DNA of 64,000 nt from Pandoraea commovens (GCF_902459615.1 NZ_CABPSA010000005.1:1-64000), one strand, 5' to 3'; positions 45,940 to 55,296 are shown, counted from the stretch's first letter. A program made the numbers and translations. Notes: generated by a model not told the origin, from the sequence alone.

Positions 45940-46641
45940 TTACACACGCTCCAGCCGATATCCGTAACTGTAGACCGTTGAGACCACAAGTCCGTTCTTT
46001 GAACGTAACGCGAGCGTGTTTCGTAACTTGCTGACGTATGTCGTCAAACTTGCGTCGTGCTTGCGATCGACCTCGCCCCAGAGCTTCTTGATAAGAAGAT
46101 CTTTAGAAACAATACGTCCCACATTGCTGAATAATGTCATTGCAAGCTCGAACTCTCGGGCGGACAGCGCGACTGAGTCACCTTCCACGCCGTTGACATC
46201 TGTAAGCTTCACGCGTCGCGACGCAGGATCCAGCTCATATTTTCCAACCGATATGGCCCCCTGCTCAACAGCGCTTGGGTAATACTTTCGCACCTGTGCA
46301 CCCATACGGGCGATCAACTCCCGTTGGCGTACCGGCTTGGTAAGGAAATCGTCAGCGCCACTATTCAATCCGTACACGACGTCTTCTTCACCATCGTGCT
46401 GCGTCACAAATATCACGGGCATGGCGTCCGAAAACGTTTGGCGGACCCATCGAGTCACCTCGATGCCATTGGGCCCGGGCACGTCCCAGTCCACCAGCAG
46501 CACGTCCACCTTCTGTGTACGAACGAGGTCCATGAAACGATTACCATCATGACGAACTTCCGTCTGATAGCCCGCAGCCCTTAACCAAGACGCCAGTGTT
46601 TCCGCCTGGACCTCGTCGTCTTCAAGTATTGCAACAATCAT
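45940..46641 (-). CDS. OmpR-family response regulator
   Basis: The ATG at 46641 follows GGAGGAGCG. The 233 residues have a receiver domain (IVAILEDDEVQAETLASWL, phosphoacceptor D51 in VLLVDWDVPGPNG, lysine in FLTKPVRQRE) and a winged-helix DNA-binding domain (about 135-230: LSAREFELAMTLFSNVGRIV, LIKKLWGE, TYVSKLRNTLALR, STVYSYGYRLE). It is the last gene of the minus-strand secretion operon and has no adjacent kinase. The CHASE2 kinase at 41350-43761 is a plausible partner. Confidence 0.9.
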   Translation of the reverse strand: MIVAILEDDEVQAETLASWLRAAGYQTEVRHDGNRFMDLVRTQKVDVLLVDWDVPGPNGIEVTRWVRQTFSDAMPVIFVTQHDGEEDVVYGLNSGADDFLTKPVRQRELIARMGAQVRKYYPSAVEQGAISVGKYELDPASRRVKLTDVNGVEGDSVALSAREFELAMTLFSNVGRIVSKDLLIKKLWGEVDRKHDASLTTYVSKLRNTLALRSKNGLVVSTVYSYGYRLERV

Positions 46642-46672
46642 CGCTCCTCCGCATTGAGATCCAGATGGTTCA

Positions 46673-47191
46673 TCACATTTGTCCTTTGACAGGTCGAAAA
46701 ACGAATAGCCATTCCTGATATGTGCTCTTACCAGAAAAATCAATGTCCTGCTCCGAAAAGCCGCCTTGCTTCACCGGCTTGCCCGGCGCAAGACTGTAGA
46801 CTCCCGCAATTCCGCCATCCGGTGCCTTGACAACGCCCCAGTCGGCCCGTCCCGTCAAGGGATCCGCGTAGATTCTCCGCAAATGATGCCGGGTATTGAT
46901 GGAGCGCTTGTCTTCCACCAGCGCGTCGAGCGATCTGGGGTACTGGCTACCAGGGGAGGCGAGATAGTATCGCTCGATCGCCTGGCGAAACTCCTGTCCG
47001 ACGAAAAGCAATTCTGTCTCCCTTTCTCGTTGCCGAACCTTTGCCCATATGACACCCGCCTCCGATAGCCCAATACCGATTACCGCCAGAGCGATCAGCA
47101 TCCCGAGGTAGGCAACCCCACGTTGCTTCGATGCGTACGGCCAGCGCTGGCGACACCGGATGCGCTTACCACTTAGCATATTCGGTGCCAT
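46673..47191 (-). CDS. Atypical pseudopilin-like protein lacking Glu5
   Basis: The ATG at 47191 follows AAAGG; an ATG at 47179 is possible. The 172 residues contain a type IV-like leader with QRG before the hydrophobic stretch VAYLGMLIALAVIGIGLSEA, then a globular domain with YADPLTGRADWGVV, which resembles the GspG/H C-terminus. The usual FTLIE start is missing, and residue 5 after the Gly is not Glu. Among minor pseudopilins, GspK also lacks Glu5, which lets it sit at the tip. It overlaps the next upstream gene by 26 bases. Confidence 0.65.
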   Translation of the reverse strand: MAPNMLSGKRIRCRQRWPYASKQRGVAYLGMLIALAVIGIGLSEAGVIWAKVRQRERETELLFVGQEFRQAIERYYLASPGSQYPRSLDALVEDKRSINTRHHLRRIYADPLTGRADWGVVKAPDGGIAGVYSLAPGKPVKQGGFSEQDIDFSGKSTYQEWLFVFRPVKGQM

Positions 47192-47567
47192 CTGCTGCCT
47201 TTCCCGGAGACCCGCTGTGTACATCGAGCACGCCGGCGCTATCGCCTCGCTCCGTTTTCCAGGTGTCGCGTCTACCGGTGACCGGATCCAATGGAATTTC
47301 CTTCAAGTACTTTTCCTGTACCAGCACATCGAGCGATGCCGGGGCTTCGCCGCGGTCGGCTCGGTAGTCGTCTATCGCAGTGCGCAGGGCGCGAAGGTTG
47401 TGACGCAACACAGTCTCCTGGGCTCTCCCCGTTTGTTTGAAATATGCAGGCGCGACAAACGACATTAGCAGTCCAACGATAGCCATGACCACCAGCAGTT
47501 CGATCAAGGTGAAACCTCTCTGGCGTCCTTGTCGAATATTCCTACCACTGATTGTATGGAGTCCCAT
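47166..47567 (-). CDS. Pseudopilin (GspG-like)
   Basis: This 133-residue protein has a prepilin leader cut after Gly in QRG, then FTLIELLVVMAIVGLLMSFV with the essential Glu5, and a short C-terminal domain (ALRTAIDDYRADRGEAPASL, EIPLDPVTGRRDTWK). The GspG layout is clear, though a calcium-site region is less evident. It overlaps the preceding pseudopilin by 26 bases. It probably serves as a minor or alternative pilin in the secretion pseudopilus. Confidence 0.85.
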   Translation of the reverse strand: MGLHTISGRNIRQGRQRGFTLIELLVVMAIVGLLMSFVAPAYFKQTGRAQETVLRHNLRALRTAIDDYRADRGEAPASLDVLVQEKYLKEIPLDPVTGRRDTWKTERGDSAGVLDVHSGSPGKAADGTEYAKW

Positions 47568-48048
47568 TGATCCCTACCTTATCGCTTTTTGAACGAATGT
47601 CGAACACATCCTTTCCTGACATAAATGCCGTGGGCGAACTCATATAGCTACGTGTCTCCCAGGTTTCGGAAGCCCGTACTCCGGGACAATTGCATAGTGG
47701 GTCGACGGGTACGCGTCGAAGGAAATAAATTCGCTTTCCTTCCGGACTTTTTCTGTCTTTAACGCCTTCGGCAAGCACATCCAGTGAAGGTGGATAACCG
47801 CTCGCATCGACCGACTTCTCGATTCGACCTTCGTCTGATGCCCGCTTGTAAGCGTCAAGCGCCGAGCGAATCGTCGTCAACGCGTGACGCAATTCCGTCT
47901 CTTTGGCTCTGCGCTGCACGAGGTCTGTCAGCGGTAACGCCGCCGACGCGATCAATGCGAGTAAAGTGAGCGCCACCAGCACTTCGATCAGCGTAAAGCC
48001 GCGTTGTACTCCAGGCCGGTGTGAATAGCGGCAATTACTGCGTCGCAT
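47542..48048 (-). CDS. Pseudopilin (GspG/H-like)
   Basis: This 168-residue protein has a leader ending QRG, then FTLIEVLVALTLLALIASAA with Glu5, followed by ELRHALTTIRSALDAYKRAS and a C-terminal domain with YFLRRVPVDPLCNC. Two closely spaced cysteines (CNC) are in the globular part. It begins four bases after the secretin stop. It is one of four pseudopilin genes in the operon. Confidence 0.85.
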   Translation of the reverse strand: MRRSNCRYSHRPGVQRGFTLIEVLVALTLLALIASAALPLTDLVQRRAKETELRHALTTIRSALDAYKRASDEGRIEKSVDASGYPPSLDVLAEGVKDRKSPEGKRIYFLRRVPVDPLCNCPGVRASETWETRSYMSSPTAFMSGKDVFDIRSKSDKVGINGTPYNQW

Positions 48049-48052
48049 GATT

Positions 48053-50062
48053 TCAACGTCCCGACGTCTTCTCTTCTGCCTTTACAGCGGCCCGGCCCTT
48101 GTCGGCTTTGCCTTCCCCGTTGTCAGGGACGACAGGCTCATCCTGCGAGGTAGGAGCACCGCCGTTGGAGGGCAGCTTCAGCGCCGCGCCACCTGTACGT
48201 GTGTCTCCCGGACGGCCGTCAATGGGATCGCTCAACACCGGCGCGCCCGTGGGTATTGCCCCCTTCTCTGGCACTTTGCCGAACGCCATCGGTTCGGTCG
48301 TAAGCTCGCCTTCTGTGCCTGACATGAAAGTTGTCACTGCGGACGCCGGCAGATCGAGATTTCGCTCGATGTGCGGGGTGATCAGCAATACGATCTCAGA
48401 GCGCACGCTTCCGGACCGGTCCGTGCCGAATGCCCGGCCAATGCCCGGAAGACCTGACAGATAGGGCAGCCCGCTGGAGCTCGAAGTCTCGTTCCGATTG
48501 ATAAGACCCGCAAGTACCTGTGTTTCGTTGTCGCGCGCGGTTAACAATGTCTGGGCCTTACGGGTTCCGAGCTTGTACGCAATAAGACCTGTCTTCGTGG
48601 CGATCTCCTGCAGGATGTTACTGACCTCCAGCGTGACTTTCACGGACACCTCATCATGCAAGCTGATTCGTGGCTGAACGACCAGTTGCAACCCGACATC
48701 CTGATGCGCAATGGATTCGCTTGTCACGCCATTGTTAGTCGTCGTCGTAACCACCGGGACACGTTCGCCGACGTTGATATCTGCTTTCTCGTTATTTCGA
48801 ACCCGGATCTTCGGGTTAGCCAAGATCTTGGTCTTGCCTTGCTTCTGAAGCATGCGAATCGCCATTCGGAGCTTGGCGCCTTTATCTCCGGAAACAGCTA
48901 TATTGTCCCGGTTAAGACTAAGAAGATCTCCGATCGTGGTGTGAACCCTTTCGTAAGGATGCTCGATGGAGAAACCCAGCTCTTCCGGATACTGAACACC
49001 AAAATCGACGGCGTCGTCGGCGTTAACCTCAAGCACCTGAACGTCCATGGTCACTTCGGATTGCGGTAAGTCCAACGCCTGCACCAGGCGCTCCGCGACT
49101 TTGACCGACTCAGGGGTATCCCGAACAATCACCGCGTTGGTCCGCTCGTCCACGTAAATGTCACGAGGTTTGACCATCTGCCGCAGTGCTGCGACAACGT
49201 TCTTCGCGTCCGCATGCGAAAGAAAAAACGTGCGCATCATGAACTCCTTATACGTCCGCCCCTTGTCTGGCCGGGACGGATAGATCAACAATGTATGTTC
49301 ATCGAGCACTTTCTTCGTCAACTGGTTCGCCCGCAGCAGCAACCGAATGGCGTCTTCGGCCGTCGTACTCTTCGCAAACAAGCTGGCCGGCTCCGACAAT
49401 TGCACTTCCTGATCGAAGACGAAGTTCAGCCCGGTAGCGCGCGATATGGCGTCGAAAATGTTCTCCAGCGGCTGGGACCGGAAGTTGAGCGTTATTGGCT
49501 TGCGCAGTGCCTCGGCCAGTCTCGGTTGCATCGCCCTGTCGCGCTGCTGCTGGCGCTGCAGGCTGTCTCGCAACTGGATGGCGTCGGCGTAATCGGGTTG
49601 CTCGTCGAGTATTCGCCGAACGATCTCCAATGCCTGATCTGGTGACTGCTGCCTCAGGCGCTGAGCACGTTCCAGTTCGCTTCGAAATTGGACGCGTTGA
49701 TGGAGACGATCAATCGCTTGACGAACCCGCTGATTCGACGGGTCGGCTCGACTAGCGTTCTCCAGACGCTCAAACGCGGTGTCCTCGTCTCCCATGGCCC
49801 ACGCCACGCCAGCAGCACGCAGCTCACCGCTGACATACGTATTCTTCCGGTTTTGAAGCACGACGTTGACTTCGACGTCGTCCGGGCGCGCCCGATGCGC
49901 AGCCTCGAGCACTTCGATGGACTCCTCGGGCCGCCCGTCCTTTATCAATCGATCGCTCTGCTTCAAGGCTTCAGCCCCGCCGTCGCCAGCCTTTCCGCCT
50001 GGAAACGCGCATCCGCCCAGAAGAGCTAACAATAGTGCCGTCACAATAAATTTTGGTTTCAC
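48053..50062 (-). CDS. Secretin of a type II/type IV pilus-like system, lipoprotein with N-terminal helical repeats
   Basis: The 669 residues begin with a lipoprotein signal (LLLALLGGCAF), then a TPR-like helical region (about 30-180: DRLIKDGRPEESIEVLEAAH, AWAMGDEDTAFERLENASRA). A secretin N0-type domain (LNFRSQPLENIFDAISRATG), an N1 domain with FFLSHADAKNVVAALRQMV, and the secretin core (about 330-590, with VPVVTTTT, QVLAGLINRNETSSSSGLPY and LSGLPGIGRAFG) follow. A Pro/Gly-rich tail ends it. N-terminal helical repeats fused to a secretin recall MshL/MshN-type systems. It forms the outer-membrane channel. Confidence 0.88.
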   Translation of the reverse strand: MKPKFIVTALLLALLGGCAFPGGKAGDGGAEALKQSDRLIKDGRPEESIEVLEAAHRARPDDVEVNVVLQNRKNTYVSGELRAAGVAWAMGDEDTAFERLENASRADPSNQRVRQAIDRLHQRVQFRSELERAQRLRQQSPDQALEIVRRILDEQPDYADAIQLRDSLQRQQQRDRAMQPRLAEALRKPITLNFRSQPLENIFDAISRATGLNFVFDQEVQLSEPASLFAKSTTAEDAIRLLLRANQLTKKVLDEHTLLIYPSRPDKGRTYKEFMMRTFFLSHADAKNVVAALRQMVKPRDIYVDERTNAVIVRDTPESVKVAERLVQALDLPQSEVTMDVQVLEVNADDAVDFGVQYPEELGFSIEHPYERVHTTIGDLLSLNRDNIAVSGDKGAKLRMAIRMLQKQGKTKILANPKIRVRNNEKADINVGERVPVVTTTTNNGVTSESIAHQDVGLQLVVQPRISLHDEVSVKVTLEVSNILQEIATKTGLIAYKLGTRKAQTLLTARDNETQVLAGLINRNETSSSSGLPYLSGLPGIGRAFGTDRSGSVRSEIVLLITPHIERNLDLPASAVTTFMSGTEGELTTEPMAFGKVPEKGAIPTGAPVLSDPIDGRPGDTRTGGAALKLPSNGGAPTSQDEPVVPDNGEGKADKGRAAVKAEEKTSGR

Positions 50063-50104
50063 GCTAGATCTCTCACATGATGGCTTTGCAGTGCCGCATC
50101 AGCT

Positions 50105-50584
50105 TCAATGGCCGGCCACGGCCAAGTGATGCTCTCGACGATCCGGTCCAATTAGCACCAAGTCGCTACCTCGCAGGGACTTCAATCGGAAACCGCCAGC
50201 AATAGGCTGGCCGGGACGAATGACATCGGGTAATGAGCCACAGCGCCGGCAAAGCAGAAAAACCCGCCCCATCCCGTGCAAAACAATGATGTGACGATCA
50301 GGTTCCACCCACTCTCCGCTCACTTCGAATGGCGGGCCCGATTCGGGCTCGGGTACTTGGGTGGGACTCATCTCCGGCGATGGCTCGGACGAAGCATCCG
50401 ACAGGGTTGAGCGCAATTCTGGCGGCATCGACTCCAGGATCATCTTTGCAGCCGTCTGCGAGGGAAATATGTTGATGGGAGAGTCAGCGTCGTTCGCGCT
50501 CACACATGCCGAAGCCGAAAGAAAAAGCAGCAGCACGCCGCGCGCAGTGAGTGACGCTACGAATTTGAGCATTGACGGCTTCAT
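50105..50584 (-). CDS. PilP-like periplasmic protein
   Basis: This 159-residue protein has an N-terminal signal or anchor (about 13-30), a proline-rich linker (SPEMSPTQVPEPESGPP) and a small beta-rich C-terminal domain (VLHGMGRVFLLCRRCGSLPD, RPGQPIAGGFRLKSLRGSDL) with a CRRC motif. Position after the PilO-like gene and the topology match PilP or GspC, the link between the inner-membrane platform and secretin. The sequence similarity is weak, so the call leans on context. It overlaps the upstream gene by four bases. Confidence 0.6.
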   Translation of the reverse strand: MKPSMLKFVASLTARGVLLLFLSASACVSANDADSPINIFPSQTAAKMILESMPPELRSTLSDASSEPSPEMSPTQVPEPESGPPFEVSGEWVEPDRHIIVLHGMGRVFLLCRRCGSLPDVIRPGQPIAGGFRLKSLRGSDLVLIGPDRREHHLAVAGH

Positions 50585-51141
50585 GGGCGCCCCAACAACA
50601 TGGATACGCGCAACATGACGCGAAGTCGTTCGTTTCCGATGTCCGTACGCTCCATTGTCATTTCCTCGACCCGCACGGTGGGTTGAGCGCGCAATGCCTG
50701 GAGCGCCTCTGCAAGGTCGGGATAGCGAGCATGCCCAACAAACACGACGGTCCGGCGGATCTGGTTTCTAGCTTTGTCGACGTCTGTCTGGAAGGTCGTT
50801 TCCTCCACAGTCACCTGGTGACGCTTCAGCGCGTCGACAAGGGCAAACTTGCGGGCAGTCGGATCGCCCTCGGGAAGCGCAGTGTCCACCTCCAGGCGAG
50901 CAGCAACCGAGGACGCTGAAGCCTCGAGGCTCTCCAGACGGTCTGACAGCACTTGCCGCTCCTCACGCAACATTTGGGCTCGAGGTAACGCAACAACCAC
51001 CCCGTATATGACACTTACGACGAGGACAAACAGCGCGAATACGCCGACACGGCCAAGCCTCTCACCGGTTCTCTGCGAGTACCACCGCGCCTTGTCTGCG
51101 ACCGGTTGCCAGTTGATCGTTGTATTCAGGAGCTTTTTCAT
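50581..51141 (-). CDS. PilO-like inner-membrane assembly protein
   Basis: This 186-residue protein has one membrane helix (about 33-52), a coiled region (MLREERQVLSDRLESLEASA) and a ferredoxin-like C-terminal domain (about 100-186), with PDLAEALQALRAQPTVRVEE. This is the GspM/PilO layout. It overlaps both neighbours by ATGA, so all platform proteins are coupled. Confidence 0.7.
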   Translation of the reverse strand: MKKLLNTTINWQPVADKARWYSQRTGERLGRVGVFALFVLVVSVIYGVVVALPRAQMLREERQVLSDRLESLEASASSVAARLEVDTALPEGDPTARKFALVDALKRHQVTVEETTFQTDVDKARNQIRRTVVFVGHARYPDLAEALQALRAQPTVRVEEMTMERTDIGNERLRVMLRVSMLLGRP

Positions 51142-51647
51142 TGGGGTTCCACCGTCAGGCTGAATGAAGCGAGCGGATGCTCATCCACGATACGCACGCC
51201 ATGCCGCTGTAACGTAATGCGGGCCGTCGGTCCCTCTGCGCTTCGTAGGCGTGCCACAAGCGCATAGACCTCGTCGATGTGGGCGGCCAGCCCATCAACT
51301 CGAATCTGCGCTGCCTCACCCTGTCCCGAGACCGCGACGGACAGCAACCCGAGCTTAGGCGACCACACGCGCTCAACGCGATGCAGTACGCGAAGCTGCT
51401 CCTCTGTCGCTGATACCACCCCGGTCTGCCCCGATGATGACGTTGTGGTGCGCGCCCTTTCCAACGCCCGTTGTCGGGCGTCTGTGCGGGTACGAAGGCC
51501 CTCGACCGTGGCGTTCAGATCTCCAACTTCGGATCCTAGATGGGCGGCGTACGCGACGGCGCAGATTGCGGCCAAGGTCAGGACAACGGCAATGGGGCGC
51601 AACGCTATCCGGTTCTGAACGAAATTGAACTCGGCAAGGCGCTTCAT
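51138..51647 (-). CDS. PilN-like inner-membrane assembly protein
   Basis: The ATG at 51647 overlaps the stop of the PilM-like gene. The 169 residues have a short cytoplasmic N-terminus (MKRLAEFNFVQNRIALRP), one membrane helix (about 18-35), a coiled segment (GDLNATVEGLRTRTDARQRA) and a C-terminal domain with EVYALVARLRSAEGPTARIT. The PilN/GspL periplasmic layout fits. It should bind the PilM-like and PilO-like partners. Confidence 0.7.
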   Translation of the reverse strand: MKRLAEFNFVQNRIALRPIAVVLTLAAICAVAYAAHLGSEVGDLNATVEGLRTRTDARQRALERARTTTSSSGQTGVVSATEEQLRVLHRVERVWSPKLGLLSVAVSGQGEAAQIRVDGLAAHIDEVYALVARLRSAEGPTARITLQRHGVRIVDEHPLASFSLTVEPQ

Positions 51648-52384
51648 ATCGGAACCTCGTCCCAACGGGGTCCCGGTGAGCCAAGACGCTGCCAATGCCC
51701 CTCCTCAACAACGTTAATGTGGGACGGCAGAAATCCGGCAAGCAGCGCAGGCAAGTCCGTGGGACGACCGCTCAAGGCGTCAGCTACTACCAAGGCACTA
51801 TCCAACGGTTTATCAAAATCGAACCGGAGTGTCGTCAGTTCCTGCCACTCGTTTTGACGACGCACCAGTGATGTCAACGTACCTGGCTCCACTACGACTA
51901 ACGTGCAATCGCTGCCGAGCCGCCTCAGGAAGCGGCCTGCACTTGCCGATGTTGCGTCGACACAAGAGGCAAGGCGCCATCCCGTATGATCTGCAGCGGA
52001 CTGCAGATCTTGCACAAGCGCGTGACGCACCGCGACGCAGAGACGCGCCTTACCATAGGGCGCGTCCTCAATACACAGCGATTCGGCTTCTGGATCGGGT
52101 ACATCTTGCTCAGCGAGCAAACCGCATGCGTATGCTCGCCATGCATCCCCCTCTCGAAGCCCGGCTTGCCATGGCAGAATCACCGCGTCATACCACGGAT
52201 GGGCCAGCATGACGTGAAGCCGACGACTCGAAACGCGGCCGCCAAGAATGCCAACGGCCCGCCCCTCCAAGTCTGCCAGCATCTCCCCCAATTTCGCCGC
52301 CGGCCGGCCGCCATGCTGCCCCGTCTGCACTTCGCCACTTCCGGGGCGCATCAACGTGATCGCGCGAGCATCGATCATTGCCAT
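51644..52384 (-). CDS. PilM/GspL-like cytoplasmic protein (tentative)
   Basis: The ATG at 52384, four bases after the GspE stop, follows GGGATGAACGT and gives 246 residues. It is a soluble protein with alternating strands and helices (EGRAVGILGGRVSSRRLHVM, ARLCVAVRHALVQDLQSAAD, CTLVVVEPGTLTSLVRRQNE) suggestive of a reduced actin-like fold. It has no clear ATP site. Position between GspE and the PilN-like gene supports a PilM/GspL role that couples the ATPase to the platform. Confidence 0.55.
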   Translation of the reverse strand: MAMIDARAITLMRPGSGEVQTGQHGGRPAAKLGEMLADLEGRAVGILGGRVSSRRLHVMLAHPWYDAVILPWQAGLREGDAWRAYACGLLAEQDVPDPEAESLCIEDAPYGKARLCVAVRHALVQDLQSAADHTGWRLASCVDATSASAGRFLRRLGSDCTLVVVEPGTLTSLVRRQNEWQELTTLRFDFDKPLDSALVVADALSGRPTDLPALLAGFLPSHINVVEEGHWQRLGSPGPRWDEVPI

Positions 52385-52388
52385 ACGT

Positions 52389-54062
52389 TCATCCCATATC
52401 GATCGCACGCTTCACCTCTTGATGAGTCGTTAAGCCCGCGTCAATGAGCGATAACGCGTTCTGGCGTAGTGACCGATATCCGGCACTATGCAAAAGAGCA
52501 TCCTCGCGCGCCCGAGCCCCCCCATCGATCAGGGCCGACCGAAGCGCGGTATCCATCGTCACAACCTCTGCCAGAGCAATGCGCCCATGGAACCCGCTGC
52601 CCCCGCATGTTTCGCAACCATCACCTCCGCCATGACACGCTTCGCACACCCGACGTACCAGCCGCTGACAGACGACCCCGTTCAGCGCTTCCAGGAATGT
52701 CGATGCTTCCACTCCCATGTAAAGGAAGCGATCGATCAGGCTGAACGCATCGTTTGCATGCACAGACGAAAGCACCCGGTGTCCCGTGAGCGCCGATTGC
52801 ACTGCGATGGAGGCGGTGTCCTCATCACGAATTTCGCCGACGAGGATCGTGTCCGGGTCGTGGCGCAGTATCGACCGAAGCCCTCTCGCGAACGTCAATC
52901 CTTTCTTCTCGTTAACAGGAATCTGGAGTACGCCAGGTAGCTCATACTCCACGGGGTCTTCAATCGTGATTAGCTTCTCATCACCGTTGTTAATCTCCGC
53001 CAGCGCACCATATAACGTCGTCGACTTGCCGCTTCCAGTAGGGCCAGTCACCAGCGTCAGTCCGTGGGGGCGTCTAATGAGAGCGCGGATCCGTTCAATC
53101 GCATGGTCGTCGAAACCAAGCGTCTGCAACGTGAGTTCACGGCCGCGCTGTGATTTGTCGAGAATCCGCAGAACGGCATTCTCGCCGTGAACACCGGGCA
53201 TGATGGAGACGCGCAGATCGATCTCTCTACCCTGCAATACGACCTTGAACCGGCCATCCTGAGGAACACGCTTCTCCGCTATGTCGAGGCTTGCCAACAC
53301 CTTCAATCTCGACATCACCTGGCTGGCGACCAGATCTCCGGCGACCGGCCGGATGATGCGCATGACGCCATCGACACGGTAGCGAATCAACATTCCCGTT
53401 ACGCTGGCCTCGAGATGAATATCGCTTGCGCGGCTCTGGAGTGCATCGTAAAGCGTCATATTCACGAGCCGGATGATTGGACTCTCATCCTGAGCGATAC
53501 TGCTCAACGTGATTGACTCGACGGCCTGCGCCAATGAATCAGTTTGTTCACCAACGTAAACCGCTTCGTCCATGACACGCTCAGTGGACTCAACCGCCCT
53601 CAAGTAGTCGTCGACGGCGCCCGGCACGGAGATCGCAAACACGACGGCTCCCGGCAAATGCCTGCGCTGAAGGCGCGCTCGCGTCTCGCGGGAAAACGGA
53701 TCGGCGAGCACGAGATAGGCCTGCCCTGACAACTCAATGGGGGCCACACGCATAGCGAGCGCATCGGGCAACGGCAGCAATCCCCATGAAGATTGCGCGG
53801 CCATGAGTTCCGCCGGCCCAACCGCCTTGAGACCCAGGCATGCAGCCACCTCGTCGAGCCGGTTCGGGTCGCTACGAAGAGCGTCTTCCAGATACTCGGC
53901 CAGCGAGATGCCCGCTTGCGCCGCCTCGTTCTGCCACGTCTTGAGCAAGCCGAATGTATTTGAAGCGCCAGACACGTTACCTCCCGTGATGCCATCAATA
54001 TCGCGGTCAACTTCCATACCGGAATTGTCTGTGTCCTCGCCCACGCCGACAAAGAAGCTCAA
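52389..54062 (-). CDS. gspE: GspE/PilB-type secretion ATPase
   Basis: The 557 residues start at TTG 54062, five bases after AGG; an ATG at 54017 is possible. Two N-terminal modules precede the ATPase core, which has Walker A (GPTGSGKSTTLYGAL), the Asp box (ITIEDPVEY), Walker B (PDTILVGEIRDEDTASIAVQ) and the His box (GHRVLSSVHANDAFS). A zinc tetra-cysteine motif (CEAC-GGGDG-CETC) marks it as a GspE/PilB assembly ATPase, not a retraction ATPase. It powers pseudopilus assembly. No PilT is in the window. Confidence 0.95.
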   Translation of the reverse strand: MSFFVGVGEDTDNSGMEVDRDIDGITGGNVSGASNTFGLLKTWQNEAAQAGISLAEYLEDALRSDPNRLDEVAACLGLKAVGPAELMAAQSSWGLLPLPDALAMRVAPIELSGQAYLVLADPFSRETRARLQRRHLPGAVVFAISVPGAVDDYLRAVESTERVMDEAVYVGEQTDSLAQAVESITLSSIAQDESPIIRLVNMTLYDALQSRASDIHLEASVTGMLIRYRVDGVMRIIRPVAGDLVASQVMSRLKVLASLDIAEKRVPQDGRFKVVLQGREIDLRVSIMPGVHGENAVLRILDKSQRGRELTLQTLGFDDHAIERIRALIRRPHGLTLVTGPTGSGKSTTLYGALAEINNGDEKLITIEDPVEYELPGVLQIPVNEKKGLTFARGLRSILRHDPDTILVGEIRDEDTASIAVQSALTGHRVLSSVHANDAFSLIDRFLYMGVEASTFLEALNGVVCQRLVRRVCEACHGGGDGCETCGGSGFHGRIALAEVVTMDTALRSALIDGGARAREDALLHSAGYRSLRQNALSLIDAGLTTHQEVKRAIDMG

Positions 54063-54102
54063 CGGAACCTAAAAAGACGCCGTTGCATCACGGCGGACTG
54101 TG

Positions 54103-55293
54103 TCAGCCAATACCACTCGCGAGGTCAAATATCGGCATGTAGAGCAGCAAGACAATTGCTCCGACCAATGCGCCTATGCCAAGCATGAGAATCGGCTCAA
54201 ACAACTTGCTGAAGACCTCGATGGCCCGATCGAGCGTGCCGTCATGGAAATGCGCGATCTTTTCGCACATTTCCCCCAGTTCGCCGCTACGTTCGCCCAC
54301 GCGCAACAACCGTTCGGCGACGGGAGTTGTTAATGCATGCTCCGCGAGTACCCCTGAAAGCGGCTGCCCAGCTCGAAGTTCCCCTAAAGCGATGTTGAGT
54401 CGTGAAAGATAGGTTGAGGGCAACAACCGTCCCGCTAGCGTGAGCGCATCGATGGCAGCCGTTCCTCCCGCCAAAAGCAAACCGACGGTTCGATAAAACC
54501 TGGAAAGAACAAACAGATGGCACACTTCGCGAACGCGTGGCGTACGCCAAAGCAAACTCATGAAAATGTTGCGAGCCCACTGCGTCCGAAGCGCAAAAAC
54601 GGTGCCGACAAACATTGCGGCGAGCACAGCCAACAGGACGCCGCCGTGGCGATCCACCAGGCCGGCCCACCAAAGCATGGCAACTGCGGTTGCCGGTGGG
54701 TCATTCACGCTTTCGAACACTGATGAGAAACGAGGAACGACAAAGAACAACATGAACATCAGAATGCCCGCGCCGACAGCCATCACCACAAGTGGGTAGA
54801 CAAGTGCGCCGCTCACGCGCTTACGGACTTGCTCCAAGCGCGTTTCATAATGTTGAAAGCGGCGAAGCGCGAGCGGAAGTTGCCCGCTTCCCTCCGACGC
54901 CTCGACCGTTGCGACAAGCAACGGCGGAAAAATGGAAGGCTGCTGTGCCAGAGCGGCAGAGAATGGCTGCCCTTCCCGCATCTTCGTGACGAGATCGTCG
55001 AGCACTGAGCGTTGCCCCCTCTGGGATTCTGCCTTGTCTCGCAACGCCTCAATGGCCTCGATTAGTACCAACCCAGCGTCTAGCAGTGTCGACATTTCTT
55101 GCAGAAAGAGTCCAAGCGGAAATTTCTGCTTTCTGGCCAAGATACCGAGTCCGAACTTTCGCTTGACGGAGAGTATTCTGATCGACTCTCCCGACGCAGC
55201 ACACCGTTGCCGTGCGCCAGCCTCGTCGGGGGCGTCAACCGTCATGGTGACGAACTTGCCGTTGGACAAAACATCGACTCGAAAGGTGGCCAA
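54103..55293 (-). CDS. gspF: GspF/PilC-type inner-membrane platform protein
   Basis: The start is TTG at 55293, after GGGAGCTAAAAA. The 396 residues show two GspF domains, each with a membrane segment (LFLQEMSTLLDAGLVLIEAI, and VLSRFYRTVGLLLAGGTAAI), and three membrane helices (about 160-190, 215-235, 365-390). The N-terminal region FRVDVLSNGKFVTMTVDAPD is the typical lead-in. It is the membrane hub that works with GspE. Confidence 0.93.
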   Translation of the reverse strand: MATFRVDVLSNGKFVTMTVDAPDEAGARQRCAASGESIRILSVKRKFGLGILARKQKFPLGLFLQEMSTLLDAGLVLIEAIEALRDKAESQRGQRSVLDDLVTKMREGQPFSAALAQQPSIFPPLLVATVEASEGSGQLPLALRRFQHYETRLEQVRKRVSGALVYPLVVMAVGAGILMFMLFFVVPRFSSVFESVNDPPATAVAMLWWAGLVDRHGGVLLAVLAAMFVGTVFALRTQWARNIFMSLLWRTPRVREVCHLFVLSRFYRTVGLLLAGGTAAIDALTLAGRLLPSTYLSRLNIALGELRAGQPLSGVLAEHALTTPVAERLLRVGERSGELGEMCEKIAHFHDGTLDRAIEVFSKLFEPILMLGIGALVGAIVLLLYMPIFDLASGIG

Positions 55294-55296
55294 TTT

